The notes under the pieces were generated by a model that was not told the origin of the DNA, did no database searches, and saw only the letters and a list, made by a program, of their open reading frames with translations. From contig CAYRSS010000013.1 of NCBI GenBank assembly GCA_964426945.1, positions 36,559-100,558 of the forward strand: a stretch of 64,000 nucleotides of DNA, given 5' to 3'. Both the position numbers and the translations under genes were made by a program. Within the stretch, counting starts at the first letter, position 1, and each line of letters opens with the position of its first letter. Positions 25,098 through 33,627 of this stretch are shown in pieces. The DNA is from CAYRSS01 sp964426945 (GTDB lineage Bacteria > Planctomycetota > Phycisphaerae > UBA1845).

Positions 25098-26243
25098 TCA
25101 CGGCGCGTCGGATCGGAAGCGGAAGGAATCGCGGAGGAGATCGAAACCGAGACGCTCCGACTCGAAAACGTCCTCGGCGCAGTACTCCGCTACGACCAGC
25201 GAGTGCTTCTCCGTTGAGGCGCAGAAGACCCTCACACGATAGCGGGTCCCATCGTAGGTGCCGATGTATTCCCAGCCGGCCCCTGTCACCGAGCCCCAGG
25301 TCAGGACGGGCTGCCCCTCTGTTCCGGGGAAGTACTCCCGGCTGAATTCCAACTCGCGCGCGAGAGCCTCCTGCGGGTCCTCCGGGATGTCATCGATGAT
25401 GATCCTGGCCACAGCGTCGAGCGGGCTGTCGACAGAAAACTCGAACACGTTGTCTTCGCCGTCGATTTCGAATTCGGTCCACCAGTTCGCCGGGTGCTGC
25501 AGTTCGAAGCCAGCTCGGGACACTGTTGCCGGATTTCGAACGTGAACCTCGCTGGTGCCGCTGATCAACCCGGTGAACACGACGAGCAGCACCATGACGA
25601 CGAGCGCGGCCGTTTGCAGGAGGGCCGGCAGGATCAGGAACCACAGCCGGGCCAGCCAGCGCGAGGTGCCAAACGCCGTGCGCGTGCCGCGATAGCTGAC
25701 GTAGTAGGACCAGAACAGCGCCGCCAGGCCGAGCCCCAGGCTCAGCCATCCGGCCTCGCTGGTCACTGGCGACGCCGACCGAAGCGAATCGGTCACTGCC
25801 AGGAGCACGGCCGGCAGCGCCCAGACCAGCGAGGCGAAGACGTAGACCCGTCGTGCCTCGTGCGGGTCGGGATCGGCGACGCCGCACCACTTGATCCGCG
25901 TCTTGTACCACCAGCCGCCCACCGCGTAGTACATGATCGCGCCGATCAGCCCCGTCCCCAGCGCCACCCCCCAGTATCGACCCCAGGAGCCGCTGACGAA
26001 CTCCGCCAGGGGGCGAGCGCGGCCGCCGATGTCCATCCTCGCCAGTTCCAGGTCAAGCCGATCGATGGCTGAGGCGACGCCGTAAAGGTAGCTCGCGTAC
26101 ACCAGCGTGTAGCTTGTCACCAGTCGCGGCATGTTCGCGAAGAACCGGTAAGGTTGTACGAAGAGGTAAATCAGCCACAGCGCCGGCTGGACGCCCGGCC
26201 GCGGGTTCGGCTCCAGGGGGTGCTGGTCGTAGAGGCTTGTCAT
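25098..26243 (-). CDS. Multi-pass membrane protein with C-terminal soluble domain
   Basis: A 381-residue protein from ATG 26243 (MTSLYDQHPLEPNPRPG). Residues about 25-240 contain five or six hydrophobic segments in a Yip1-like arrangement (ALWLIYLFVQPYRFFANM, VFASLVWALPAVLLAV, ILPALLQTAALVVMVLLVVF). After the last helix a soluble C-terminal domain of about 130 residues follows (FELQHPANWWTEFEIDGEDN), with two Cys near its end (VFCAST and AEYCAED). The soluble part resembles PsbP/photosystem-like or lipoprotein folds that fit exported proteins, but I do not recognise a family. It converges with tadC. Confidence 0.7.
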   Translation of the reverse strand: MTSLYDQHPLEPNPRPGVQPALWLIYLFVQPYRFFANMPRLVTSYTLVYASYLYGVASAIDRLDLELARMDIGGRARPLAEFVSGSWGRYWGVALGTGLIGAIMYYAVGGWWYKTRIKWCGVADPDPHEARRVYVFASLVWALPAVLLAVTDSLRSASPVTSEAGWLSLGLGLAALFWSYYVSYRGTRTAFGTSRWLARLWFLILPALLQTAALVVMVLLVVFTGLISGTSEVHVRNPATVSRAGFELQHPANWWTEFEIDGEDNVFEFSVDSPLDAVARIIIDDIPEDPQEALARELEFSREYFPGTEGQPVLTWGSVTGAGWEYIGTYDGTRYRVRVFCASTEKHSLVVAEYCAEDVFESERLGFDLLRDSFRFRSDAP

Positions 26244-26468
26244 GGTGGCACCGGCTCGCTCGGCACGCTCACCGGTGGTCGGCGGCGGCGGGGGACAAAG
26301 TGAGGGGTGCGGTCGACGATCCGCCCCGGCATTAAACCGGACTGGTTCGCAGCCGCAGAGCCGGCCGCGTCCGCACCGTCGACCGTTTCTTGACGGTGCC
26401 GGGTGGCAATGGTACACGTCGGCTCGTTGTCGGAGCAACCTCCCTCTCCGACCTCAGGGATTTCCCCG

Positions 26469-26765
26469 ATGCCTCCGAAGCCCGAAGCGACCGATGTCCT
26501 GAACCGGGACTTCCTGGATATCCGCTGCCGCTTGCTGGACCTGGCGGCTGCGCTCGACCGAATCGACCGAGCCGGGGCCCCTCAGGCCGCCCAGGGCGAT
26601 CCGAGGATGGCGAAGATCGGTCGGGCGCTCGCGGTCCTCGCCGACGGCGGGGCGGACCGGGCGGCGCGGGTGCAGCAGATCTTCTCTCAGCCGTATGAGG
26701 AGGGCTGGCTGGCGCAGTGGGGCGGGATGGGCTCGGCCGAAGCGGGGGGGCGGCCGCGGAGCTAG
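26469..26765 (+). CDS. Small conserved-looking helical protein upstream of TatD hydrolase
   Basis: A 98-residue protein (MPPKPEATDVLNRDFLDIRCRL). It is predicted mostly helical, soluble and without metal motifs. The pattern LDLAAALDRIDRAG followed later by RAARVQQIFSQPYEEGW suggests a real, possibly dimeric, protein. It ends 35 bases before the TatD-like hydrolase gene and is probably its partner or regulator. I do not know the family. The open frame extends 22 codons upstream, but the ATG at 26469 fits better. Confidence 0.6.
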   Translation: MPPKPEATDVLNRDFLDIRCRLLDLAAALDRIDRAGAPQAAQGDPRMAKIGRALAVLADGGADRAARVQQIFSQPYEEGWLAQWGGMGSAEAGGRPRS

Positions 26766-26800
26766 CGGTTGCGCTTCTCAGCCGCGGCATCGGCATCCAC

Positions 26801-27637
26801 ATGGACTACATCGATCCGCATATTCACATGGTCTCGCGGACTACGGACGACTATGTCCGGCTCGCCCGGGCTGGGTGCGTAGCCGTGTCCGAGCCGGCGT
26901 TCTGGGCCGGCTTCGACCGTGGCTCGGCCGCGGCGTTTCACGACTACTTCCGGCAACTGACCGAATTTGAGCCGCGGCGAGCTGCGCAGTTCGGCATCCA
27001 CCACATGACATGGCTGTGCATCAACGCCAAGGAGGCGGAAAACGTCGCCCTCTCGCGCGAGGTGATTGCGCTGATTCCGGAGTTCCTGGGCCGGCCCGGC
27101 GTGCTGGGCATCGGCGAGATCGGGCTGAACAAGAACACGCGCAACGAGGCAACCGTGTTCCAGGAGCACGTCGACCTCGCGGCCCGGACCGATTCGCTGA
27201 TTCTTGTGCATACTCCGCACCTGGAGGACAAGTACAAGGGCACGCGGATGATCCTCGACATGCTCAAGGCCGATTCCCGCATCCGGCCGGAGCGCGTGCT
27301 GATCGACCACGTGGAGGAGCACACCGTCAAGCTCGCGCTGGACGCGGGGCACTGGGCGGCGATGACGCTCTACCCGACCACGAAGTGCACCCCCGCCCGC
27401 GCCGCGGACATCGTCGAGCGGTATGGCACCGAGCGGCTGATGGCCAACAGCGCCGGTGATTGGGGGGTGAGCGATCCGATGAACGTCCCGGACTTCATCC
27501 GCACGCTGCGAAGCCGCGGGCACGAGGAGCGTGCGATCGGGCGCGTGGTGTATGAGAATCCCGTTACGTTCTTCTCGCAATCGCGCGGTTACAACTTCCG
27601 GGCGACCGCAACGGCTGACGCCGGCGATATGCTCTGA
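26801..27637 (+). CDS. TatD-family metal-dependent hydrolase
   Basis: A 278-residue amidohydrolase-fold enzyme. Metal ligands are visible in YIDPHIHM at residues 3-10, GIGEIGLNKNT near 105, LVHTPH near 138 and LIDHVEEH near 168, with the last Asp in MANSAGDWG near 219. Standard TatD has IDxHxH and a final D. The divergent core resembles EboB-like TatD proteins rather than the DNase TatD. The substrate is unknown. It follows the 98-residue protein and precedes the DUF58 gene by 33 bases, so the three are probably cotranscribed. Confidence 0.8.
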   Translation: MDYIDPHIHMVSRTTDDYVRLARAGCVAVSEPAFWAGFDRGSAAAFHDYFRQLTEFEPRRAAQFGIHHMTWLCINAKEAENVALSREVIALIPEFLGRPGVLGIGEIGLNKNTRNEATVFQEHVDLAARTDSLILVHTPHLEDKYKGTRMILDMLKADSRIRPERVLIDHVEEHTVKLALDAGHWAAMTLYPTTKCTPARAADIVERYGTERLMANSAGDWGVSDPMNVPDFIRTLRSRGHEERAIGRVVYENPVTFFSQSRGYNFRATATADAGDML

Positions 27638-27670
27638 TACGCCCGGGCCGCGGAGTGATCGAGTCGACCC

Positions 27671-28615
27671 ATGAGCGAGCCCGCCCGCGATTACCGCAAG
27701 TACCTCGACCCCGCCGTCCTGGCCAAAATCGGCGGGCTTGAGCTGCGTGCCCGCCTGATCGTCGAGGGGTTCTTTACGGGCATGCACCACAGCCCGCATC
27801 GCGGGCTTTCAGTCGAGTTCGCGGATCACCGCGTCTACACGCAGGGCGACGACATCCGGCACATCGACTGGAAGGTCTTCGCCAAGACCGACAAGCACTA
27901 CATCAAGGAATACGAGCAGGAGACCAATCTCGAACTGATGCTGGTGGTCGACTGCAGCGAGTCGATGGGGTACCGCTCGCCCGACTCGGCCCTGAGCAAG
28001 CACGAGTACGCCACGTCGTGCGCGGCAGGTATTGCGTACCTGGCGCTGCAGCAGCACGATTCGGTCGGGCTTGCGCTGTTCGACGAGCATGTCGGCCACT
28101 ACATGCGGCCCTCGAACAACCCGCACCATTGGCGCACGCTCATCCACGAGCTCGAAGGCAAGGTCGGCAGGGCCAAGACATCCCTCTCCCGCGTGTTTGC
28201 CGAACTCGTCGAACGGCTCCGTCACCGGACGCTCATCATCCTGCTCAGCGACCTTTTTGATGACCCCGACGCAGTGCTCAAGGGGCTCAAGCAGCTCCGC
28301 TACCGCCAGCATGAGGTCGTCGTCTGGAACGTGTGGGACAGGGCCGAGCTCAGCTTCCCCTTCTCCGGGCCGACGCTGTTCGAGGGAATGGAGGCAACGG
28401 GGACTCTGCTCACCGAGCCGGGTTCGCTGCGGGCGCGCTACCTGGAGGCCGTGCGCGACTTCCAATCCCGCTTGCGGGCCGGCTGCGCGCAGATGAATAT
28501 CGACTACACCGTCTTCTCCACCGCCTCGCCCCTGGACGTAGCCCTCTCCGGCTACCTCGCCACTCGCGCCGCCCGGATCCGCCAGCGTTCCAGCCGCGTC
28601 ATGGGGCGGAGCTGA
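27671..28615 (+). CDS. DUF58 vWA-like protein
   Basis: A 314-residue soluble protein of the DUF58 family, which accompanies MoxR ATPases and BatA-type proteins. The family motif GDDIRHIDWKVFAKTDKHYIK (split here by one turn) is at residues 58-78, followed by the vWA metal-site motif DCSESMGY near 95, and LIILLSDLFDD near 188. It may act as a chaperone or metal-insertion adapter for surface or membrane proteins. The usual MoxR gene is not in front of it in this window. A TatD hydrolase precedes it and an interrupted nuclease gene follows. Confidence 0.9.
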   Translation: MSEPARDYRKYLDPAVLAKIGGLELRARLIVEGFFTGMHHSPHRGLSVEFADHRVYTQGDDIRHIDWKVFAKTDKHYIKEYEQETNLELMLVVDCSESMGYRSPDSALSKHEYATSCAAGIAYLALQQHDSVGLALFDEHVGHYMRPSNNPHHWRTLIHELEGKVGRAKTSLSRVFAELVERLRHRTLIILLSDLFDDPDAVLKGLKQLRYRQHEVVVWNVWDRAELSFPFSGPTLFEGMEATGTLLTEPGSLRARYLEAVRDFQSRLRAGCAQMNIDYTVFSTASPLDVALSGYLATRAARIRQRSSRVMGRS

Positions 28616-28754
28616 GCAGCCGGCACAGCCGCGCGGCCCGGTCCCCCGATCCGCCGGGGCTTGGGGGGTGTCCGGTCGAGGTGGTACACCCTACGCAGGG
28701 CAGTTCGCGCTCCCAAGGGGCGCCCCGAGACTTCCACCCGGAGGCACGATCGCC

Positions 28755-29357
28755 ATGGTCGTCCGACGTCGCAGTGGTTCACACTCCTTCGCGAAGTTTC
28801 TTGAGCTGATCCGGGGGGATCAGAAGGCGGATCTTCTCGACGGAGGGATCTACATGGCGTCGCCGGAGAGCCTTGAGCACAACGATTTGGTGGCCTGACT
28901 GGACAATGTGCTCCGGCCTGTGATCGAGGAACGCCGGCTGGGTCGAGTCTTCGTCAACCGCGTGGCGTTTCGGCTGGCCAAAGACACCGCCCCGGAGCCG
29001 GACGTGGCCGTCGTGCTGACGTCGCGCCTCGCCCAACTCCGCTCCGATTACGTCGACGGTCCGCCCGATCTGGCCATCGAAGTCGTCTCTCCTGAGAGCG
29101 CCGAACGCGACTACGAGCACAAGCGCGGCCTCTATGACCGGTGCGGCGTGAGCGAATACTGGATCATCGACCCCGCCGAGCAGGCGGTGGCATTCCTGAT
29201 CCGCGAAGGGGATCGACTGGTCGAGGCGCAGCTCGGAGGCGCGGCGTTCGCCGGCCGCGTGCTCCCCGGGTTGCGGATGGAGCCGGGCTGGCTCCTGGAG
29301 CGCCCCCTCCCGCCGACGCGCCGCATTGCGGATCAGATCCTCGCCGGCATGGTCTGA
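28755..29357 (+). pseudogene. Uma2/DUF820 endonuclease-like gene interrupted by in-frame TGA
   Basis: Starting at ATG 28755 (MVVRRRSGSHSFAKFLELI), the frame hits TGA at 28896-28898 and continues in the same frame to 29357. The two parts together give a normal Uma2 protein of about 200 residues. The join reads HNDLVA-stop-LDNVLRPVI, where Trp is expected (TGG to TGA). The second part retains the PD-(D/E)xK-like core: PEPDVAVV, DLAIEVVSPES and KRGLYDRCGVSEYWIID. An internal GTG at 28908 could start a 149-residue fragment. It is most likely a young pseudogene or an assembly error. Confidence 0.8.
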
Positions 29358-29453
29358 GTCCACGATCGATGGGCCGCGGGCCCGTCGTGATAACGGGCCC
29401 GGGCACACCGGCTTCCCCTCCAGCCTTCAACCCCTCCGCTTCCTGCTCATCGA

Positions 29454-31058
29454 CTACGGCAGCGGTCCGGTGAACTCACCGAGGAAGCCGGAGTAGTCCA
29501 CAAGGTCCACGTCCCCGTCGTTGTCCACGTCGAAATCGCCGCACAGCCCCACGTTCACCGCGGCGTAGTAGTCGACCACATGCGGGTCATCGCAGTTGAC
29601 GAGTGCCCGATCCGTTACGCGCAGCCTCAGGATGTAGGTGCAGGGCTCCAATTGGGTCGTGTCCCACTGACCAAGTTGCGCCCCCAGAACGCTCGACTGG
29701 CCGCCCGCGATCAGCGTCCACGACTGCGATCCGTGACTCGTGTAGTGCAAAGTCCAGGAAGCGAGGTTCGCGTCGTGAGCCGTTCCCTCGATCGACACGA
29801 GCCCCTCGACGGCGGGGCAGTCGCCGAGGCTGGTAATCGCGGCGGTTGGCAGCGTGTTGTCCACCGTGATGGCGTGCGATACGACCGCGGTGTTTCCGCA
29901 GTCGTCCGCCGCCGACGCGGCAAGCAGGTAGCCACCGTCCGGGACGGTCGTTGGAGACGTGTTCCACGTCGCGAGTGGGTCATTGATGACGGTCGACGGG
30001 ACATCGACCGCCCCGGCGGATTGCCAGGCGCCGCCTACGGCCGGTCGGTACAGGACGCTGTAGCTGTCAAAGCAGCGGAAGTCCCAAGCGGTTCCGTCGA
30101 TGCACACTTTTCCACCGACGATCCTGCCCTCTTCCGGGCTCCGCATCTCGAGGGTGTCCAGCGTGCGGTCCACGTAGGCCACGGTTACGTCCGAAGACTC
30201 CATGCCGCACTCGTTCACGACGGTCAGCTTGAGGTAGTACCGACCGGCGGGCAGGGCGCTCGCGTTCCAGTTATACAGGGTGCCGCTCGTGCAAACGGGC
30301 ACTGACGCCTCGCCGGCCAGGATCCACGGATCATCGGGGCCGGCATCCGCAGCGCGGTACTCGAGACGGTCCGAGGCGTATTCACCATCCTCATCGCAGG
30401 CGATACCCCGCACCTGCACGCTCGTGCATGTGCAGGCCTCGTAGGCCGGCAGGTCGATTTCGGCAGTCGGGGGCGTGGAATCGACCGCGAACTGCAGGTC
30501 GTCGATGCACTCGATCCCTGCCGCGTTTGCCCCATTCCGCCCCTCGATCTCGATTCGGCGGATGTTCTGGGTCGAACTGATGCTCACGGCGTGGAACACA
30601 CCATCCCCAGCGTCCGTGACCGTCCGCGTAAGGATCAGCCCAGTGGTTCCGCTGGTCGTGCTGTAAGCCCTGATCGTGTAGTCCTGGAAGTCCTCCGCGT
30701 TGCCGGGCCCGACGCTGAATCGAACGTCGTGCACGATGTCGTCAAACACCAGGCGCAACCATTGCGGATGAAACTCACAGGCGGCGGAGGGGGTCGATCC
30801 ACCGTCAACGCAGACGGCTCGCGACGGGGAGGAGGTCCCGCTGGTGGCCGCCTCGATCCGGCCATAGGACGCCCCGCAGCTGACGGGCATTTCCTGCACG
30901 GAGAAGGTGACGCCCGCGTACTGGGTCGTGATGGCCGTTCCCGCCGAGAGGTTCTCGAAGTCGATCGCTGGACACTCGGCGGTGGCCCGCATGGGTCCCG
31001 CGATCAGCAGGGCGAGGGTCACCCCAAACCACGTCGCGGGGCGGTTGATGCTGCACAT
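29454..31058 (-). CDS. Secreted multidomain protein with C-terminal dockerin-like segment
   Basis: A 534-residue secreted protein. A signal peptide (FGVTLALLIAGPMRATA) is followed by a lectin/CUB-like beta domain to about residue 195 and then several Ig/Fn3-like or CBM-like repeats (for example STPPTAEIDLPAYE, TLEMRSPEEGRIVGG, NTLPTAAITSLGDCPAVEG), each with Cys pairs. The C-terminus CGDFDVDNDGDVDLVDYS is a dockerin-type calcium-binding loop, common in planctomycete secreted proteins. A perfect AAGGAGG lies seven bases before the ATG. It is transcribed against its neighbours and lies inside an otherwise plus-strand cluster. Confidence 0.85.
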   Translation of the reverse strand: MCSINRPATWFGVTLALLIAGPMRATAECPAIDFENLSAGTAITTQYAGVTFSVQEMPVSCGASYGRIEAATSGTSSPSRAVCVDGGSTPSAACEFHPQWLRLVFDDIVHDVRFSVGPGNAEDFQDYTIRAYSTTSGTTGLILTRTVTDAGDGVFHAVSISSTQNIRRIEIEGRNGANAAGIECIDDLQFAVDSTPPTAEIDLPAYEACTCTSVQVRGIACDEDGEYASDRLEYRAADAGPDDPWILAGEASVPVCTSGTLYNWNASALPAGRYYLKLTVVNECGMESSDVTVAYVDRTLDTLEMRSPEEGRIVGGKVCIDGTAWDFRCFDSYSVLYRPAVGGAWQSAGAVDVPSTVINDPLATWNTSPTTVPDGGYLLAASAADDCGNTAVVSHAITVDNTLPTAAITSLGDCPAVEGLVSIEGTAHDANLASWTLHYTSHGSQSWTLIAGGQSSVLGAQLGQWDTTQLEPCTYILRLRVTDRALVNCDDPHVVDYYAAVNVGLCGDFDVDNDGDVDLVDYSGFLGEFTGPLP

Positions 31059-31380
31059 CGTATGCCTCCTTCAGGCTCATGGCCTGCGGGCGGGACCGCG
31101 GGCGGGCGGCTGGCCGCTGGCTCCGGCGGGTCCTGCCCTTCGGGTGGAGATGTTCAGGCAGGTTCCGGGGCCGCGTCGTGCGACCGGCCTGCCTGCGCGC
31201 CGCCGGTTTGGCGGCGCCACCCCGCGAGGCTAGCGAGCGAGGCTGCGGGCCGCGAGCGCGTGAACGGGGCAAGCAACCCCGCCGAGCTTTGATCTGCATG
31301 GCATGGCTTGCGCGATCCGGCGTCCTTCGGTCTGAGTGTGCGCTCGCCGTGACGTGGGGCCGCGGGTACCATCCCCGCCG
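31059..31380. other. Divergent intergenic region with GC hairpin
   Basis: 322 bases between the dockerin-like gene (minus) and the BatA-like gene (plus). It holds an 8-bp hairpin GCGCCGCC-GGTTT-GGCGGCGC (31197-31217) without a T-tract. Promoters for both genes must lie here, but I see no clear -35/-10 pair. No credible gene. Confidence 0.45.
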
Positions 31381-33573
31381 ATGGCGGTCACGCTGGCACA
31401 AGCCCTGCCGTTCGTACATCCGCACTTCGTCGGCGCTGCGCTGGCCTTGGGTGCGGTCCCGATCATCATCCACCTCATCAATCGTCGTCGGTACCGACGT
31501 GTCCCCTGGGCCGCGATGAGCTTTCTGCTGTCGGCCAACCGGCAGAGCGTCCGCCGCATGCGGCTCGAACAGCTGTTGCTCATGCTGATGCGCGTGGCGG
31601 TCGTGGTATTGCTGGGCCTGGCGGTCGCGCGGCCCTATACGTCCGCGTCGGCCCTGCTGGGGCTGGGGACCAGTCGTGTTCATCATGTGATCCTGCTCGA
31701 CAACTCGCTTTCGATGCATGCGGTCGGCTCCGACGGGCGGCCGCGATACGCCCGCGCAGCCGATGCGGCCGCCGAGTTGCTGGCCTCGCTGCCGGAGACC
31801 GACGCGGTGAGTCTGGTCACGCTGGCGGACCCTGCTGAGGCGGTCATCAGTCATGCGGCGTACGACCGCCGGTTCGTGCGCAAAAAGCTGGCAGACACGC
31901 AGGTGACACAGCGGCCGACGGACACGGCGGGGGCGCTTGCGCGTGCGGGCGAGATCCTAGATGCCTCGGAACTGCGGGCAGGCAATCGCCTGGTCTACCT
32001 CATCAGCGACATGCCCCGCGCCGACTGGCACCTGGAGGGCGATGCGCCCGCCTCGCCGGCGGTGGCCGCCGCCCGGCGCCTGACCGAGTCGGCCGATCTG
32101 AGCCTTCAGGTGTTGTCCATCGTTGAGGACACGCCGTCGGCCAACCTCGCGATCACGCGGTTCGAGCCCGAATCGACCCTCATCGGTGTCAACATCCCGT
32201 TCCGCGTGCGGGCGGAGGTCGCGAACTTCGGCCCTGAGCCTGTCCGCGGCCGGTCGCTTCAACTGCTGCGCGACGGTCAGATCGTCGGCCGTATCGACCT
32301 GCCGATCGTCTCGCCGGGCGGTTCGGCACCGGCGGCCATGACCGTCATCCTCCCGACCGCCGGTACGCACGTGCTTGAGGCCCGGCTCACTGGCGGCGCC
32401 GTGGACGCGCTGGCCGAGGATGATGCGCGATTCCTGTCGGTCGAGGCCAAACGATCCGTCGGTGTGCTTATTGTTGACGGCCGTCCCGGCCGTACGCCGT
32501 TCGAGGGCCAGGCGGGATACCTGGCGGCGGCTCTCGCTCCACGCGTCAGTGCCACCGACGTGACGCTCGTGGCGCCGCGCATCATCAGCGAGATCGAGCT
32601 CGCGACCGAGACCCTGCTCGACTATGACGTGATAGCGCTGTGCAACGTCCAGCGGCTTTCGGCTGAGCAGTGGCGGGCGCTGGACAGCTTCGTATCCGAC
32701 GGAGGGGGGCTGCTGGTCTTCGCGGGCGACCAGGTCGGTTCGGACAACTATAACCGTTTCGGCTACGCCGGAGGTGAAGGCGTGCTGCCCGGCGAGTTCG
32801 CCGCCGCTTCCGTGCGTCCCGAACCCGAGACCACGCTCAGTGCGGACGCCACCTCGCATCCGATCGTTGCGGACTTCGCCGGCCACGCCGCCAGCGGGCT
32901 GTTCCTTGCCCGCGTCGGCGAGTACCTGCCCGTGCGGGTCGGGGAGGACCGCGCCGAGGTGGTGCTTCGGTATGCCGATGGGGCGGCAGCAATCCTCCTC
33001 GCCCGGCGCGGTCTGGGGCGGACGGCGGTGGTGACGACCACGGCCAACATGGAATGGACCAATCTCCCGGCCAAAGGCGACTACGTGTCGCTGATGGGTA
33101 ACCTCGTCGCGCATCTGGTCCCGCGACGCGGCGACCGGCGGAACCTGCGGGTCGGTGACCCGTTGGTTGAGCCGCTTTCCGCCTCGGAAAGCGGTTTGCC
33201 CGTGCAGGCGACAGCTCCCGGCGGCGCGCCGCTGCCGGGCCAGGTCTTGCCGGGTCCCCGCGGGCTCCAGTTTCAGACCGAACCGGTTGAGTTGGCCGGC
33301 GTCGCGCGGCTGGGCCTCGGGCTGGAGGTCAGGCACTTCGCCTTGAACATCGACCCCGGCGACAGCGACATCCGTACGGCCGACCGCGAAGCGGTCGAGC
33401 GTGCCCTGGGCAGGCGTGTGGTGTTCATTACGTCGTCTGGAGGCGGCGCGGCGGCGTCGGCGGGTGGGAGATCGAGTGAGATCGCGTCCACCATTCTGGC
33501 GGCAGTACTGGGGCTGCTCGTGGTCGAGGCGTTCGCTGCCATGCGCTTCTCCACGCATCAGCGCGGCGGGTAG
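31381..33573 (+). CDS. BatA-domain membrane protein with vWA domain
   Basis: A 730-residue membrane protein. The BatA N-terminal double-transmembrane motif (GAVPIIIHLINRRRYRRVPWAAM, split) is at residues 24-46, with helix two at 62-80. A vWA domain follows with the metal-site DNSLSM near residue 105. A glutamine-amidotransferase-like region is visible near residues 350-480 (VGVLIVDGRPG, FVSDGGGLLVFAGDQ). A C-terminal membrane helix (IASTILAAVLGLLVVEAFAAM) completes it. It belongs with the downstream vWA and coiled-coil genes in a Bat-type cluster. ATG 31381 fits the first helix directly. Confidence 0.88.
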   Translation: MAVTLAQALPFVHPHFVGAALALGAVPIIIHLINRRRYRRVPWAAMSFLLSANRQSVRRMRLEQLLLMLMRVAVVVLLGLAVARPYTSASALLGLGTSRVHHVILLDNSLSMHAVGSDGRPRYARAADAAAELLASLPETDAVSLVTLADPAEAVISHAAYDRRFVRKKLADTQVTQRPTDTAGALARAGEILDASELRAGNRLVYLISDMPRADWHLEGDAPASPAVAAARRLTESADLSLQVLSIVEDTPSANLAITRFEPESTLIGVNIPFRVRAEVANFGPEPVRGRSLQLLRDGQIVGRIDLPIVSPGGSAPAAMTVILPTAGTHVLEARLTGGAVDALAEDDARFLSVEAKRSVGVLIVDGRPGRTPFEGQAGYLAAALAPRVSATDVTLVAPRIISEIELATETLLDYDVIALCNVQRLSAEQWRALDSFVSDGGGLLVFAGDQVGSDNYNRFGYAGGEGVLPGEFAAASVRPEPETTLSADATSHPIVADFAGHAASGLFLARVGEYLPVRVGEDRAEVVLRYADGAAAILLARRGLGRTAVVTTTANMEWTNLPAKGDYVSLMGNLVAHLVPRRGDRRNLRVGDPLVEPLSASESGLPVQATAPGGAPLPGQVLPGPRGLQFQTEPVELAGVARLGLGLEVRHFALNIDPGDSDIRTADREAVERALGRRVVFITSSGGGAAASAGGRSSEIASTILAAVLGLLVVEAFAAMRFSTHQRGG

Positions 33574-33627
33574 GAGGGCATCGCTGTGGTCAGTCGGCGA
33601 GCGGGGTCAGGGTGGTAGATCGAGCGG

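Noticed and set aside
28755..29357. TGA read as Trp across the genome (codon reassignment)
   Set aside because: def, proS, cpaB and several other genes here end with TGA at their expected lengths, and Trp is encoded by TGG throughout.
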